A stretch of DNA of 64,000 nucleotides. It comes from Chrysemys picta bellii (lineage: Eukaryota; Chordata; Testudines; Emydidae). The notes under the pieces were generated by a model. That model had not been told where the DNA came from, did no database searches, and saw nothing but the letters and a program-made list of their open reading frames with translations. Where the stretch lies: NCBI RefSeq assembly GCF_011386835.1, contig NC_088796.1:71251468-71315467 (forward strand). Reading direction: 5' to 3'. Made by a program: the position numbers and the translations under genes. Positions 11,901 to 22,190 of the stretch are shown one piece after another. Positions within the stretch are counted from its first letter, which is position 1; each line of letters opens with the position of its first letter.

Positions 11901-12069
11901 AATTTGTTAGTCTCTAAGGTGCCACAAGTACTCGTGTTCTTCTTTTTGCGGATACAGACTAACACGGCTGCTACTCTGAAACCTGTCATTATGCAAGGCA
12001 CTGCATTTAGCCGTATGGAGTGGAAAATTTGTTAGTCTCTAAGGTGCCACAAGTACTCCTGTTCTTCTT
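11901..12069 (+). mobile_element. Penelope-like terminal-repeat insertion (tandem pLTR fragments)
   Basis: The 12-bp sequence TGTGCTAATCTA flanks the insert exactly at 11889-11900 and 12070-12081, which defines the insertion. Inside, the segment TTTGTTAGTCTCTAAGGTGC and onward appears twice in direct orientation, at about 11903-11945 and 12027-12069. The first copy continues into GCGGATACAGACTAACACGG. This is the same terminal repeat found at 33416-33545 and 34478-34675 around Penelope-like coding sequence. The layout, a partial repeat plus a truncated second repeat, matches the tandem terminal-repeat arrangement known for Penelope-like elements. Confidence 0.82.
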
Positions 12070-12371
12070 TGTGCTAATCTAGGAACACTGAGGTCAACAT
12101 TACTTTCCTACCCAATAAGTGTCAGGTCTAAAATCATGAGTACAAATATCTGAGATTTTTTGTAGCAGGTTGTACCTGAAATATGCTAGCAGAAATGAGT
12201 TAATTAAATGGAAGGCTGATAAAATTACATATGACTTCAGGTATAAAAGTGTAAGGTGTAACAATGCATTTCAATTCTTTATTGCTCTCTAATGCTCTCA
12301 AATACTGATTGTATTTTGGCTGATGTACTACAGAATATAGGAGATGAATCATAGAAGATTAGGGTTGGAAG

Positions 12372-13396
12372 CAGAGGTGAAAGTAAGCAGGTATGGTCCA
12401 GTACGGCTTCTCTGGCGGTGATGTAAAGGGCCCAGGGCTCCAGCTCCTCCGAGGAGCCCCGGGCCCTTTAAAGCACCACCAGAGCTCCAGGCTCTGGCAA
12501 TGTTTTAAAGGGCCCGGGGCTCCCTGCAGCGGCCGGAGCCTCTGGCCCTTTAAATTGCTGCTGGAGTCCCGGGGCTCCTGCAGCCGGGCTCAGGTGGGAA
12601 TTTAAAGGGCCTGGGGCTCCTGCAAATCACCGCCGGAGTCCTGCTGCCGCTACCCCAGGGCAGCAGCGGCAGGGTTCCGGCGGTGATTTAAAGGGCATGG
12701 GGCTCTGGCCGCTGCAGGGAGCCCTGGGCCCTTTAAAGCGCCACCCGAGCCCCGAGGGGTAGCGGCGGCAGGGTTCCGGCAGTGATTTAAAGAGCCCTTT
12801 AAATCCCCGCCTGAGCCCGGCTGCCGGAGTGGATTTAAAGGGTCCAGGGCTCCCCGCAGTGGCCGGAGCCCCGAGCCCTTTAAATCCCCGCCAGAACCCT
12901 GCTGCTGCTATCCAAGTGGCGGCAGGGATCCGGAGGTGATTTAAAGGGCCCGGGGCTCCCCGCAGTGGCAGAAGCACTGGGCCCTTTAAATCCCCACCCG
13001 AGCCCAGCTGCCGGAGCTCCAAGGCCCCTGCAGCCAGGCTCGGGTGGGGATTTAAAGGGCCCGGAGCTCCGGCCGCTGCAGGGAGCCTCAGGCCCTTTAA
13101 ATCCCCACCGGAGCTCCAGCAGCCGAGCACCCGCGGTGATTTAAAGGGCCCGGAGCTCTGCGGCGGCCGGAGCCCTGGGCCCTTTAATTCACCCCTGAGC
13201 CCCCAGGCTCCCAGCCGCCTCTGTAGCTGGTAGCTCTGGGGTGATTTAAAGGCCCTGGGGCTCCCAGCCACAGATGGAGCCCCAGAGCTTTTAAATCTTG
13301 AAAGGCCCCGCCTCTTCTGGTTGAGGCCACGCCCCTGCTCAGGACTCCGGCGTACCGGTAAGTCCTTTAAATTGGAAGGTCCTTTAAGTCCCCCTG
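12372..13396. mobile_element. Long hAT family 2 element with an expanded palindromic array
   Basis: The left end CAGAGGTGAAAGTAAG matches the 9748 copy. The right end is degenerate (TTTAAGTCCCCCTG), but TACCGGTAAGTCCTTTAA just inside matches the family. The flanks GTTGGAAG (12364-12371) and CTTGGAAG (13397-13404) match at 7 of 8 bases. Between them about 20 TTTAAA centres occur, each embedded in GGGCCCTTTAAA or TTTAAAGGGCCC, in alternating orientation roughly every 40-60 bp, with G/C-rich GGAGCC-CGCCGG linkers. The 214-codon minus-strand frame at 12627-13271 is a by-product of this array. Confidence 0.82.
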
Positions 13397-13404
13397 CTTG
13401 GAAG

Positions 13405-14095
13405 AGACCTCAGGGGGATGCAAACTTCAGAAATAAATGTTTAGGAAACAAATTATTTACAAGCACAAGTTCTTAAAATCAACCAGTGGCACGCAGTCAT
13501 ATGCCTGACTTCAGGGTCATCTAAAACACACTTTCTAATTGGGTTGTGCTGTGCTTTGCTTCCCTCTGAAAGAACTACAACACAAATGACACCAAAGTAG
13601 TACCTAATATATTCCTTAACTTTGTTTGTTTACTGTGTGTTGTGGTCACTGTTAAACTTGCCTTTTTGCCTTAGCTGAATGGAAATGTTTACCTCAATAT
13701 TACCTGAATTCCCCTCTACAAATCACAAGACAGCCTGTTGCTAATTTCCCTTTTACATTCTCCCCTGTCTAATTATAGTACCAATCCGATGTCTTGGAAG
13801 AAGAACAGCTTAGATAACTTTTGATTATGTATCAACAATAGGCTCTGCCTTACAGGAGATAGTGATATGGATTTAACCCAATTTATTTAGGATTTGAGCT
13901 TTTATTTCTCAAGAGGTGCATTAGTATCTTTTATACATCCACAAGTTAGGGATCCTTTCTTGTAGTCAGTGTGACAAATGAACAGGACTGGCAACAGTAT
14001 TGTCAACTGAGCCAGCTACCCTGCAAGCAGGACCGGAAACCCTTCACTCTTAAAGTGATAGCATGTGATTATTACATAGTACTCAATGTACCACA
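13405..14095. other. Unassigned intergenic sequence
   Basis: No recognisable gene or repeat ends. A 61-codon frame runs from 13971 into the next element and has no domain. Confidence 0.5.
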
Positions 14096-14103
14096 CTCTA
14101 GAA

Positions 14104-14665
14104 CAAGGGTGGCCAAAGTGTGGCTTGTGAGCCACATACAGCTCTTTTACAGTTAAAGTGGGGCTCGCAGAGCCCTTCATGCTCCCCATTCTCCCTTATT
14201 AGCGTGTGTGGGGGGGACCTGGGGCTTCTGCCCTGCAACGGGGTGGTGGGGCTAGGGGCTTCTGCCAGAGATGCATGATGCCTGCTGAGAGTGGAGGGGG
14301 ACAATTTAAAGGTTCAGGCCCCCCAACATCTTGAGTCCCTCCCCCACAACCATCAGCGGCCCCTCCCTGCAGCTCAGGTGTTAGCTCCATGTTGAGAGGC
14401 AGTGGCAAACAGCTGGGAGCTGGAGAGAGGGGCCACTGCCTTTAGCTCTACAAGAAAGGCAGCACCAAAAGCAGCAGCTCTTCCTGCAGCTCCCAGCTTG
14501 CCAGCTCCAACAGCTGCCGTGCAGGGATGGGGCCCGGCAGAACCATGTGACTGAATGGGGCCAGCAAACCCTTGGAAAAATCTGGGGAGGCGTGCCCTCC
14601 CCCCGCACATTGCCTTTGGCTTCTGCCCAATGGGGCGGGGTGTCTTAAGTCTTCAGCCACCCCTA
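14104..14665. mobile_element. Non-autonomous hAT element (GTGGCC-ended family)
   Basis: The 8-bp duplication CTCTAGAA is exact at 14096-14103 and 14666-14673. The ends are CAAGGGTGGCC and AGCCACCCCTA, inverted apart from mismatches at the outermost bases. The left part reads GTGTGGCTTGTGAGCCACAT and the interior is G/C-rich. Frames of 68-78 codons on the minus strand overlap in several phases and are not genes. No transposase is present. Confidence 0.85.
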
Positions 14666-14673
14666 CTCTAGAA

Positions 14674-15085
14674 AGAGACTACCTGTGGGCTGTACTTCTA
14701 AACAATTTAGAAAAGCAATTGTACTGTCCTTTAAAAATTCTGGCATGAAGAAATCATTTTGAAAATGAAACCCATTTTGGGGGGCTTGGTCAGTTTAAAA
14801 TATCTTTCTTGGCTAGAAGATGGGTGTCATAGTTACAAGGTCAGCTGCACCTTCTGACTCTCCCATTCAGGTGACAGACTTGGTGCCTTCACTCCTCTTG
14901 GACAAATCCCACAATTCTCCCACACACAGACTGGTTAGAGTTTACCAACTGTGATCCTTTAACAGATCCAGCTAGGTTTGGCACCTGCAAGAGTCTTCAA
15001 TTTGGAAGTTGTGACTAGTAATTAAATATAGTGAACAGCTTCTTCAAAACAAAGTTGTATATTAACTGTGGAAATGTAACAATTA
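14674..15085. other. Unassigned intergenic sequence
   Basis: About 410 bp without a recognisable gene or repeat boundary. Confidence 0.45.
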
Positions 15086-15358
15086 GGGCTGTCATGCAAT
15101 TAAAGAACTTAATCGCAATCACGCGATTAAAAAAAATTATCGCAATTAATCGCACTGTTAGACAATAATAGAATACTATTTATATAAATATTTTGGATGT
15201 TTTCTACATTTTCAAATATATTGATTTAAATTACAACACAGAATACAAAGCATACAGTGCTCACTTTATATTTATTTTTAATTATAAATATATGCACTGT
15301 AAAAATAAAAGAAATAGTATTTTTCAATTCACTTAATACAAGTACTGTAGTGCAATCT

Positions 15359-15465
15359 ATAGGGATGGTCTAGACGGTATTTGGTCCTGCCATGCGGGCA
15401 GGGGACTGGACTCGATGACCTCTCGAGGTCCCTTCCAGTCCTAGAATCTATGAATCTATGAATCT
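15359..15465 (+). mobile_element. CR1 LINE 3' tail inserted in the hAT element
   Basis: GGGATGGTCTAGACGGTATT, then CCTGCCATGCGGGCAGG and CTCTCGAGGTCCCTTCCAG, are the classic CR1 3' end. It finishes in tandem GAATCTAT units, the short 3' repeat of CR1. It splits the hAT phrase GCAATCT/CTTTATC, which is intact at 63276-63288. The tail bases AATCT match the target, fitting target-primed reverse transcription with microhomology. Confidence 0.9.
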
Positions 15466-15637
15466 CTTTATCAAAAAAGTTGAACTTACAAATGTAGAAT
15501 TATGTACAAAAAATAACTGCAGTCAAAAACAAAACAATGTAAAACTTTAGAGTCTACAAGTCCACTCAGTCCTACTTCTTGTTCAGCCAATCGCTCAGAC
15601 AAACAAGTTTGTTTACATTTGCAGGAGATAATGCTGC

Positions 15638-15964
15638 TCACTTCTTGTTTACAGTATCACCTGAAAGTGAGAACAGATATTCGCAAGGGACTGTTGTAGC
15701 CGGCATTGCAAGATATTTATGTGCCAGATAAGCTAAAGATTCATCTGTCCCGTCATGTTTCAACCACCATTCCAGAGGACATGTGTCCATGGTGATAATG
15801 GGTTCTGCTCGATAACAATCCAAAGAGGCGCAGACCAACGCAAGTTCATTTTCATCATCTGAGTTAGATGCCACCAACAGAAGGTTGATTTTCTCTTTTG
15901 GTGGTTCGGGTTCTGTAGTTTCCACATCAGAGTGTTGCTCGTTTAAGAATTCTGAAAGCATGCT
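15638..15964 (-). pseudogene. hAT transposase C-terminal fragment (dimerisation region)
   Basis: The minus-strand frame 15638-16066 encodes the C-terminal part of a hAT transposase. The typical dimerisation motif is visible: WWLKHDGTDESLAYLAHKYL, then MPATTVPCEYLFSLSG. This matches the W...YP.L...A..YL.I.AT..P.ER.FS..G pattern of hAT proteins, with E-Y-L-F in place of E-R-L/V-F. The first 30 or so residues of the open frame come from the inserted LTR (bases above 15964) and are not transposase. The upstream zinc finger and catalytic core are absent, so the fragment cannot be active. Confidence 0.82.
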
Positions 15965-16476
15965 TGTAGCGGGGTAGTCACCCTGCTCCTGCCCTGAAGG
16001 GCTTAAAACAGCCCTGGGAGAGGGCTGTGGCGGGGGAAAAGGTAGGCTGATGGGGAAAGCAGCCACAGCTGCGGCCAGCTTAATCAGGGCTCAGCTGGCC
16101 CTTATAAGAGGGCAGTGGGCCAGAAGCTAGGACAGACACTCTCTCTCTAGCCTTTAAGAGAGAAGGATCTGGCTGCCTGGGAAGCTGAGGAGGGTACCTA
16201 GGGTGGAGCAGTGCTGGGGAAGGGCAGAGGGAGCTGGGAAGCTCCAGCCTAGCAATGCCCTAGGCCGCAGGCAGAGTTAAGGGCCCACAAAATAGGTACT
16301 GGGGCTGCAGAGGGGCAGCCCAGAGATAGGCAGAGGCAGCAGGTCCTAACCCTCTTGCCAATGATGAGTGGTTTACAGACCGCAGTCGGCCCCAGGGAGC
16401 GGGGGCTAGATGATGACTGGCAGCAGCCACTGAGGCAAGGTGGGTTTAGAGGGTTGGGGGTTCCCCTGGAAAGGGA
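15965..16476 (+). mobile_element. LTR fragment (TGTAGCGG-type) inserted in hAT
   Basis: It begins TGTAGCGGGGTAGTCACCCT directly after the hAT sequence GAAAGCATGCT. The opening resembles the minus-strand start of the solo LTR at 20066-21525 (TGTAGCGGAGTGGTCAACC). It holds GGGCTTAAAACAGCCC, TTATAAGAGGG (possible TATA-like) and G/A-rich text. The right junction is at about 16476 with ACATACAATTCTCC of the hAT element. No 5-bp duplication is visible, so the right side was probably lost with adjoining hAT sequence. Confidence 0.62.
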
Positions 16477-16606
16477 ACATACAATTCTCCCCCCAAGTAC
16501 TTCAGTCACAAATTTAATTAATGCATTATTTTTTTAAGGAGCACCACCAGCAAGGAAGCATGTCCTCTGGAATGCTGGCCAAAGCATGAAGGGACATACA
16601 AATGTT

Positions 16607-19600
16607 TACCATTATCTCCCTCCTCATGGAAGAGAGGTGAGTTCAGGAAGGAGTTAATTCTTTGAACCCCTCTAGCAATTAGCAATCGAACAGGTACACA
16701 TAATAATCATAAAAATAACTCAGATTACCTAGATCTTCATAGCAGTTAAACATGAATATTAAATAATTAGCCACAAATAACTTATTCAAAGAATGTTGCT
16801 GTTTTTATATTTTTCACAAAGTGTAAATTGAAAAATTCTACTATATATATATATAATTTTTACTGTGGTAGTGTTCAGAGTCTGATCAAGGTCCCATTGT
16901 GTTAGAAGCTGTACAAATGCATAAGATAATAAGGTTCCTGCCCTGAAGAGCTCAAAAGTATTCTCTAAATTTTGGGCTGCAGATTGTTCATGAAGAGTTT
17001 TTTGCATATACTGTCATTGCAAGTCATGCTATGTCCATTATTTGCATTGTTCATATGGTTCTTTGACTGACTGGATTACTTTCATGACTAACCAACATAG
17101 CCTGAGTTGTGAAATTTATAATTGAAGATACAATTTGTAATTCATTTTGGGAAATATTCGAGCATAATTCATCTTCAGTTTTTGCTGAGCTAAAGGAAAG
17201 CTTAGGAAAGCTTCAGTATATTCTCTCTCTTTGTACCACAGAGCTAATGAAATTTGATAAGCCAATTTACTTTACGTTAGTTGAGAGTTCTGTCATTCAC
17301 AGATTCATTCATAACATCCATCATCTTGGTTCAAGCACTTAATTTATTGGAAATAAAGGTCCATGGACAGTTATAAAAGAAAAGTGTAGTTTCTTTAGTG
17401 AAGTCTTTTTAAAACTACAAGTTTCTCAGCAAAAACCAAGAGCAGATCACAAGGAATATCAAGTTCAGCAGGCTTCAAGTGGGATTCACTTTAGTTATAC
17501 TGGCTTGATCGTATACATTCAAATAGCCATCAGTGCGGTATAGAGAGTGTCTCTGTCTAGCATGCACATATGACCGTGCATGAATCAGTTAGTGGAAATG
17601 TTTGTCTGTTGGGGTGGATCCTGCACAGTGCTGGTATAGAGTATCACATGTGTAAGTGCAAGGTAAAAAGTGATGGAAAGGACCTGGGCTGACAGGGAGT
17701 CTGCTGCTGTTATAAAGAGTGCTGCCTGCACTACTACTAAATTATTCCTACCTTGTAGCAGGAGTCAGACCTGGAAGGTGGGGAGGAGGAGAGAAACATT
17801 GCCCGATCAGATATGCCCACTCCCTGCCCAGATTTTACACTGCGCTCTTGAGAGGGAGAGGGCATACAAGGGCCTTGAGATTTAATGCTTCTCACTGTGG
17901 AGAAACTCACCAAAGCCCCAACCCAAAGTACAGTACTTAAGCATGTGCTTAAACATAATGGGACTGACTGTTGTAAATTTAATTGTGTGCATGCCCAGCC
18001 TCTGCTCACATTTGTGATGGAATGTGGTAACCTTGGGTATACTGCTGGGCAAGGGTTTATTGGCACAAGACCTTTGTTGTTATTGATATTGTATGTCCGG
18101 TTTAGAATTTAATTTCCCATGCCTTCATTTGGTGTGCGTTGTCCTTCACTCATGTTATGCCCATCAGCATGTCAAAGGGCTGTGTCTGGATAACTCTGTG
18201 TCAGTGGAGAGATGAATATCATTTTAGAAGCTAGTCTGATGCTTTCTGTTTCTGAAATTTGTCTCTGAGAGGTGCACGTGAACAGACTTAATGTTCCTTT
18301 GTAGTCATATTGAGACAGTTATTTTGAAACTGGAATATTTCTCCTTTTTATTTCTCTTCCATCGATAAGAAAAATCTCCTGTGATGAACCAATAAAAGGT
18401 GGTGAATTACCCTAAAAGAAAGTATTCTGCAAGAATATTTAGATGCTTAAAAAAAAAAAAAAGCACTGTCTCTCAGTTGGCTATGGATGCAATCTATAAT
18501 TAAATTAATTTTGTGGCCCCTTAAAATTAAAGGCATCTATTTTCCACTGACATCAATTTTCTTAACCTAAAAGGGTAAAGCTTTTATAGTGCTGTGTGTG
18601 CATGTGTGTATATATTATATAAAATACCTCTAGTTGTGACACTTATTGTTAAAGCTGCTTAACACTTTCCATTATAGCCCTGTTTTTAGTTGCTTATAAC
18701 TTTTTGTTGAATGTTAACTGTTCATGTTGAAATTTCCTGTGCTAGGTGTCTGCCTCAGGCTGTTTTTTTTTTTTTTTTTTAAGATTCAGACATTTCTTAG
18801 AACCAGTCAGAATAAAGGAGAAGGAGGAAGCAGCTGAAGATATGAGGAGAGGGCAAATGAAGACAGGAGCAATAGGAGAAGAGGTACACAGTGACAGGAG
18901 CCTGTGAGGACAGGGGCAGAAGTGATGGGTGGGGGGAATAGGAGCAGGAATGGATTAGGGGGACAAGGGCATAAGAGTTTGTGAAACACTCAAATATTAC
19001 GGTGATAAGTGCTGTAGAAAAGCCCAAGAAGAAATTAATAATTGTGTTTCCAGTGCGGGGTTTGGATGTGATGCAGTAAATAGGCCTGGGCCACACATTG
19101 AATAATGAGGATAGAAAGGAATATTGAATAGCTACCCACTTGGTGAGCACTGTCCATGGGTGGCTTGCACTGCTACTACCTGTACTGTATATGATCAGTG
19201 GATAAACAGAACTCCTGTCACGGGTAGTGTCATTACTGCTTCATACATGAGCACCATTCACAGACACACAACATAACTATAGAGACCTCACAAAAATGAA
19301 ACAGTTTGGCTCTTCTAAAACAATAGTGTATTGAGTAATTTTACTTATAATTGAAATCCTGATAAATGACATCCTCCTCCTGATAGAAGCAGTAGAGAGG
19401 CTGATCTGATAGGGGTATGCTGCTTTGTTGACAGAAACACTTAGCTTATCTGAAAGCATAATTTTGCTAGACTTAATAGGACATTCTCATTTTCAAAAAG
19501 GACCTCATTCACACATTTGTATTGCACCGACAGCAATAATTTGAGATGAAAGCAATTTTTTCCCTATTAAAATGCAGAACTGTTGGCCATAAATATCCAT

Positions 19601-20060
19601 GCTTTGGACAGAAACTGTAGTCACTTATCTGCTCCAGCACAGTAAATGAAAACAAAAGGTCCTACAAGCCCGTTTTAAAATGCAGGAAAATATTTTATTT
19701 AGATCATTAGGAGGAAAGAAATGATCAGAGGGTGAGTACTATATTGGGGAGGAGTCAAATTTCCTTTTCTTTAATATGTCATGTTAAGATTATGTCCCTT
19801 GTATCTGCAATTAAGTAGTGGTATAGTTCAGAAATCCATAGCTGATTCTCCATCCAGAGTTTGTGTAGGAAAAGACATATGCCATTATTGGACCAATGAG
19901 TTGGATTAACATGCTATTATACTTTTCCATATGGAAAAAGCATTTATAAACTTTCAATCTTATGTCTTTTATTTTAGATTAAGGGTAATCACAAAACAAG
20001 AAAGACAAGAGTGGTGTATGGTTCCTCTCTAACATGTTGCATCAGCTGTGCTCAGAAAAT
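16607..20060. other. Unassigned intergenic sequence with one old retroposon relic
   Basis: Nothing gene-like is supported. It includes a minus-strand repeat relic at 16858-16968, an AT microsatellite near 16843-16854, poly-A near 18450-18462 and poly-T near 18762-18780. The 117-codon minus-strand frame at 18797-19150 is a serine/leucine-rich low-complexity frame opposite purine-rich DNA, not a gene. Confidence 0.5.
16858..16968 (-). repeat. Old retroposon 3'-end relic
   Basis: GATCAAGGTCCCATTGTGTT, GCTGTACAAATGCATAAGA and TTCCTGCCCTGAAGAGCTC match, in order, the much longer copy at 29876-30420. That shows a shared interspersed family. I think it is the 3' end of an ancient LINE of the L3/CR1 type, but cannot prove the class. 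Confidence 0.5.
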
Positions 20061-20260
20061 GGCAGTGTAAGCGTGCGGACTCACCACTGCAGTGCCTCCT
20101 GCTGGTCATCCATGGGAATTAGCTCTGCCAGCCTTGGAGCACCCTCTGCAGGCTGGTGATCTGCCTGCCTCTTGGCCCCTGTGTCCCTCCCGGACCCGGT
20201 GTCCCTTTATCTGGGGGCTGCCCCCTGACAGTAACACCTTCCTCTTTATAAATAAATTAA

Positions 20261-20446
20261 GGGAGATATCCCATCTCCTAGAACTGGAAGGGACCTTGAA
20301 AGGTCATCAAGTCCAGCCCCCTGCCTTCACTAGCAGGACCAAGTACTGATTTTGCCCCAGATCCCTAAGTGGCCCTCTCAAGGATTGAACTCACAACCCT
20401 GGGTTTAGCAGGCCAATGCTCAAACCACTGAGCTATGCCTCCCCCA
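20261..20446 (-). mobile_element. tRNA-derived SINE with CR1-like 3' part
   Basis: On the minus strand it reads from a head with TAGCTCAGTGGTTTGAGCAT (A-box type) and GTTGTGAGTTCAATCC (B-box type). It then has GCCACTTAGGGATCTGG and a 3' part CCTTTCAAGGTCCCTTCCAG typical of CR1-related tails. It ends GGAGATGGGATATCTC. It is the same family as the plus-strand copy at 54859-55041 and lies within the solo LTR. Confidence 0.88.
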
Positions 20447-20883
20447 AAGACCCTCTTTGGGTCTCCCCTGCCCAGGGAACCCCTACCCACTAACCACACC
20501 TCGCCTCAGTGTAAGGTTACTGCCAGTCACCATCTAGCCCCACTCCCTGGGGCAGACTGCAGTTTAAGCCACTCATCATAGGCAAAGTTGGGTCTGGACC
20601 CGCTGCCCCTCTCTGGAACCCAGTGCCTCTCTGGGGCCTTGGACAAGGCCCTGCAGCCTGGGGAGTTGCCAGCCTGGAGCTCCCCAGCCCTGCCTCACTC
20701 TAGGCACCCTGAGCTTCCCAGCAGCCAGGCCCTTCTCTCTCTGAAGGCAGAGAGAGACTGTTTCGGCTTCTGGCTCACAGCCTTTTATAGGAACCAGCTG
20801 GGCCTGATTGGGGCGTGTCCTCAGCTGTTACTGCCTTCCCCAATGAGCCCAGGCTTTCCTTCCCAGCCTCAGCCCTCTCCCAG

Positions 20884-21468
20884 CAGGGCCGGCTCCAGGC
20901 ACCAGCCCACCAAGCTTGTGCTTGGGGCGGCACCTGGAGGGGGGCGGCGCGGTGCTCCGGCTCGGCGCTCCAGCTGCCGGGGAGAGTGGAGCCCCGGCCC
21001 GCACTCCGCCCTCCCCCCCGGCGTTCTGGCCGCCAGGGAGAGCGGAGCTGCGGCGGGCTCTCCGCCCTCCTCCCGGCGCTCTGGCCGCCGGGGAGAGCGG
21101 AGCTGCGGCGGGCTCTCTGCCCTCCTCCCGGCGCTCTGGCCGCCGGGGAGAGCGGAGCTGCGGCGGGCTCTCTGCCCTCCTCCCGGGGCTCTGGCCGCTG
21201 GGGAGAGCGGAGCCGCGGCGGGCTCGCCGCCCTCTTCCCGGCGCCCTGGCCACCGGGGAGAGCGGAGCCCCGGCTGGGCTCTCTGCCCTCCTCCCGGGGC
21301 TCCGGCCGCCAGCGGAGCCGTGGCAGGCGCGCCGCCCTCCCCCCGGCACTCTGGCCGGTCGGGGAGAGCGGTCTGCGGCTGGGCTCGGTGCCCTCCCCTG
21401 CCGCGCTGGGGGGGAGGCGGGGGGAGGCTTTTTTGCCTGGGGCGGCAAAAAAGCCAGAGCCGGCCCTG
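20884..21468 (-). mobile_element. Non-autonomous hAT element with 55-bp minisatellite (family 1, copy 3)
   Basis: The ends are CAGGGCCGGCTC and GAGCCGGCCCTG, and the 8-bp duplication TCTCCCAG is exact at 20876-20883 and 21469-21476. The shared CCAAGCTTGTGCTTGG block is at the left, so this copy is inverted relative to the other three. The interior (about 21008-21440) is a tandem array whose units begin GCCCTCC at 21008, 21064, 21119, 21174, 21229, 21285, 21334 and 21390, a period of mostly 55-56 bp. At 585 bp it is the longest copy. All frames of 190-326 codons here are products of the array. Confidence 0.92.
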
Positions 21469-21530
21469 TCTCCCAGGGCTGGCTTTAACCCTTTCTGGGC
21501 CGGAGCGGTTGACCACTCCGCTACAGGCAG

Positions 21531-22076
21531 CTACTTCTGCTGAAAGCATCATCATTATAATCATTTAAGGGTGTAGTTCACTGAAAAGAAAGAACAACAT
21601 TTCCATAGGTACATTGATTGCACCTGCACAAATTAGGGGGGAAAACCCTAAACCTGCCAGGGTGGTTAAGATTTTGATAAGTTTAAATGAAGGAAATCTC
21701 TCTGTAGGTACTGAAGAGAAGCACTAATTCTAGATGGTAAGTTATTTGGACCAGGGACTATGTTTGGTTTTGTGTCTCTCCTGTGCCTATCACAATAGGG
21801 TCCTGGTCCAAGACTGGAGCTCCTAGGTGCAACTGCAATACAAATCATAATAGTGGAGTCAGTGTCTGGGATGGCTTCACTGTCCTAGTCAAGTAACCAC
21901 CTCGATCAGCCAAATACCAGAGACAGCAAAGTTCATTGGATCATTTTTCTGAAAAAGGAAGCCTGAAGAGTACATGCAAAAAATGTGTGATTACAATCCT
22001 TCACATCTGTGCAATTAGTGATGGCACACACCAATGACTGGGTAAGCAGTCATGATAAATGGCTGCATGGAAAAAT
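21531..22076. other. Unassigned sequence with an old retroposon relic
   Basis: The only nameable part is 21726-21852, where TCACAATAGGGTCCTGGTCC and GGAGCTCCTAGGTGCAACTG followed by AATACAAATCATAAT match the 3' end of the family seen at 29876-30420 in the opposite orientation. The rest is unassigned. Confidence 0.5.
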
Positions 22077-22190
22077 AGAGAGACAAGGTGGGTGAGTTCT
22101 CTCTCACCAACAGCAATTGGTCCAGTAAAAGCTATCACCTCGCCCAACTTATCTCTCTAATATCCTGGGACCGACACGGCTACAACAACA
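22077..22190 (+). mobile_element. Penelope-like terminal-repeat fragment with inverted junction
   Basis: 22077-22096 reads AGAGAGACAAGGTGGGTGAG, which is minus-oriented terminal repeat. From about 22097 it switches to plus orientation: CTCTCTCACCAACAG, TTGGTCCAGTAAAAGC, TCTCTCTAATATCCTGGGAC, CGACACGGCTACAACAAC. The same sequence occurs at 32988-33110 (minus) and 35069-35145 (plus), so this is the terminal repeat of the outer Penelope-like element. It is a short fold-back insertion without coding sequence. Confidence 0.7.

Larger units (their letters stand above)
15086..16606 (-). mobile_element. hAT element with transposase remnant, copy 1 (interrupted)
   Basis: It starts AGGGCTGTCATGCAATTAAA followed by AATCGCAATCACGCGATTAA, an AT-rich foldback end. 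The same left end and about 900 bp of downstream text recur at 63040-64000. The transposase C-terminal region is encoded on the minus strand (15638-15964). The copy is broken twice: a CR1 tail sits at 15359-15465 and an LTR piece at 15965-16476. The hAT text resumes at about 16477 with ACATACAATTCTCC and fades after 16606, where the far end is missing. Compared with the second copy, about 240 bp of transposase sequence is absent at the LTR position. Confidence 0.8.
20066..21525 (-). mobile_element. Solo LTR with nested SINE and hAT element
   Basis: The 5-bp duplication GGCAG lies at 20061-20065 and 21526-21530. The element starts TGTAAGCG and ends CTCCGCTACA, so the TG...CA rule and a short TGTA/TACA terminal inversion hold. 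Read on the minus strand it begins TGTAGCGGAGTGGTCAACCG, like the LTR piece at 15965. It carries a tRNA-SINE at 20261-20446 and a hAT miniature element at 20884-21468; removing both leaves about 0.7 kb. No internal retroviral or Gypsy region is attached. The 326-codon plus-strand frame across it is not a gene. Confidence 0.85.

Noticed and set aside
12627..13271. 214-codon minus-strand frame
   Set aside because: Translation of the TTTAAA palindromic array. The motif GPFKS recurs with the DNA unit, and there is no domain.
18797..19150. 117-codon minus-strand frame, serine/leucine/cysteine-rich
   Set aside because: It lies opposite a purine-rich low-complexity tract; hydrophobic appearance comes from pyrimidine-rich codons. 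A second frame overlaps in another phase.
20588..21568. 326-codon plus-strand frame, the longest in the window
   Set aside because: It spans solo LTR sequence and the 55-bp minisatellite of a hAT element. Three other long frames on both strands cover the same GC-rich bases, a sign of low stop density and not of coding.
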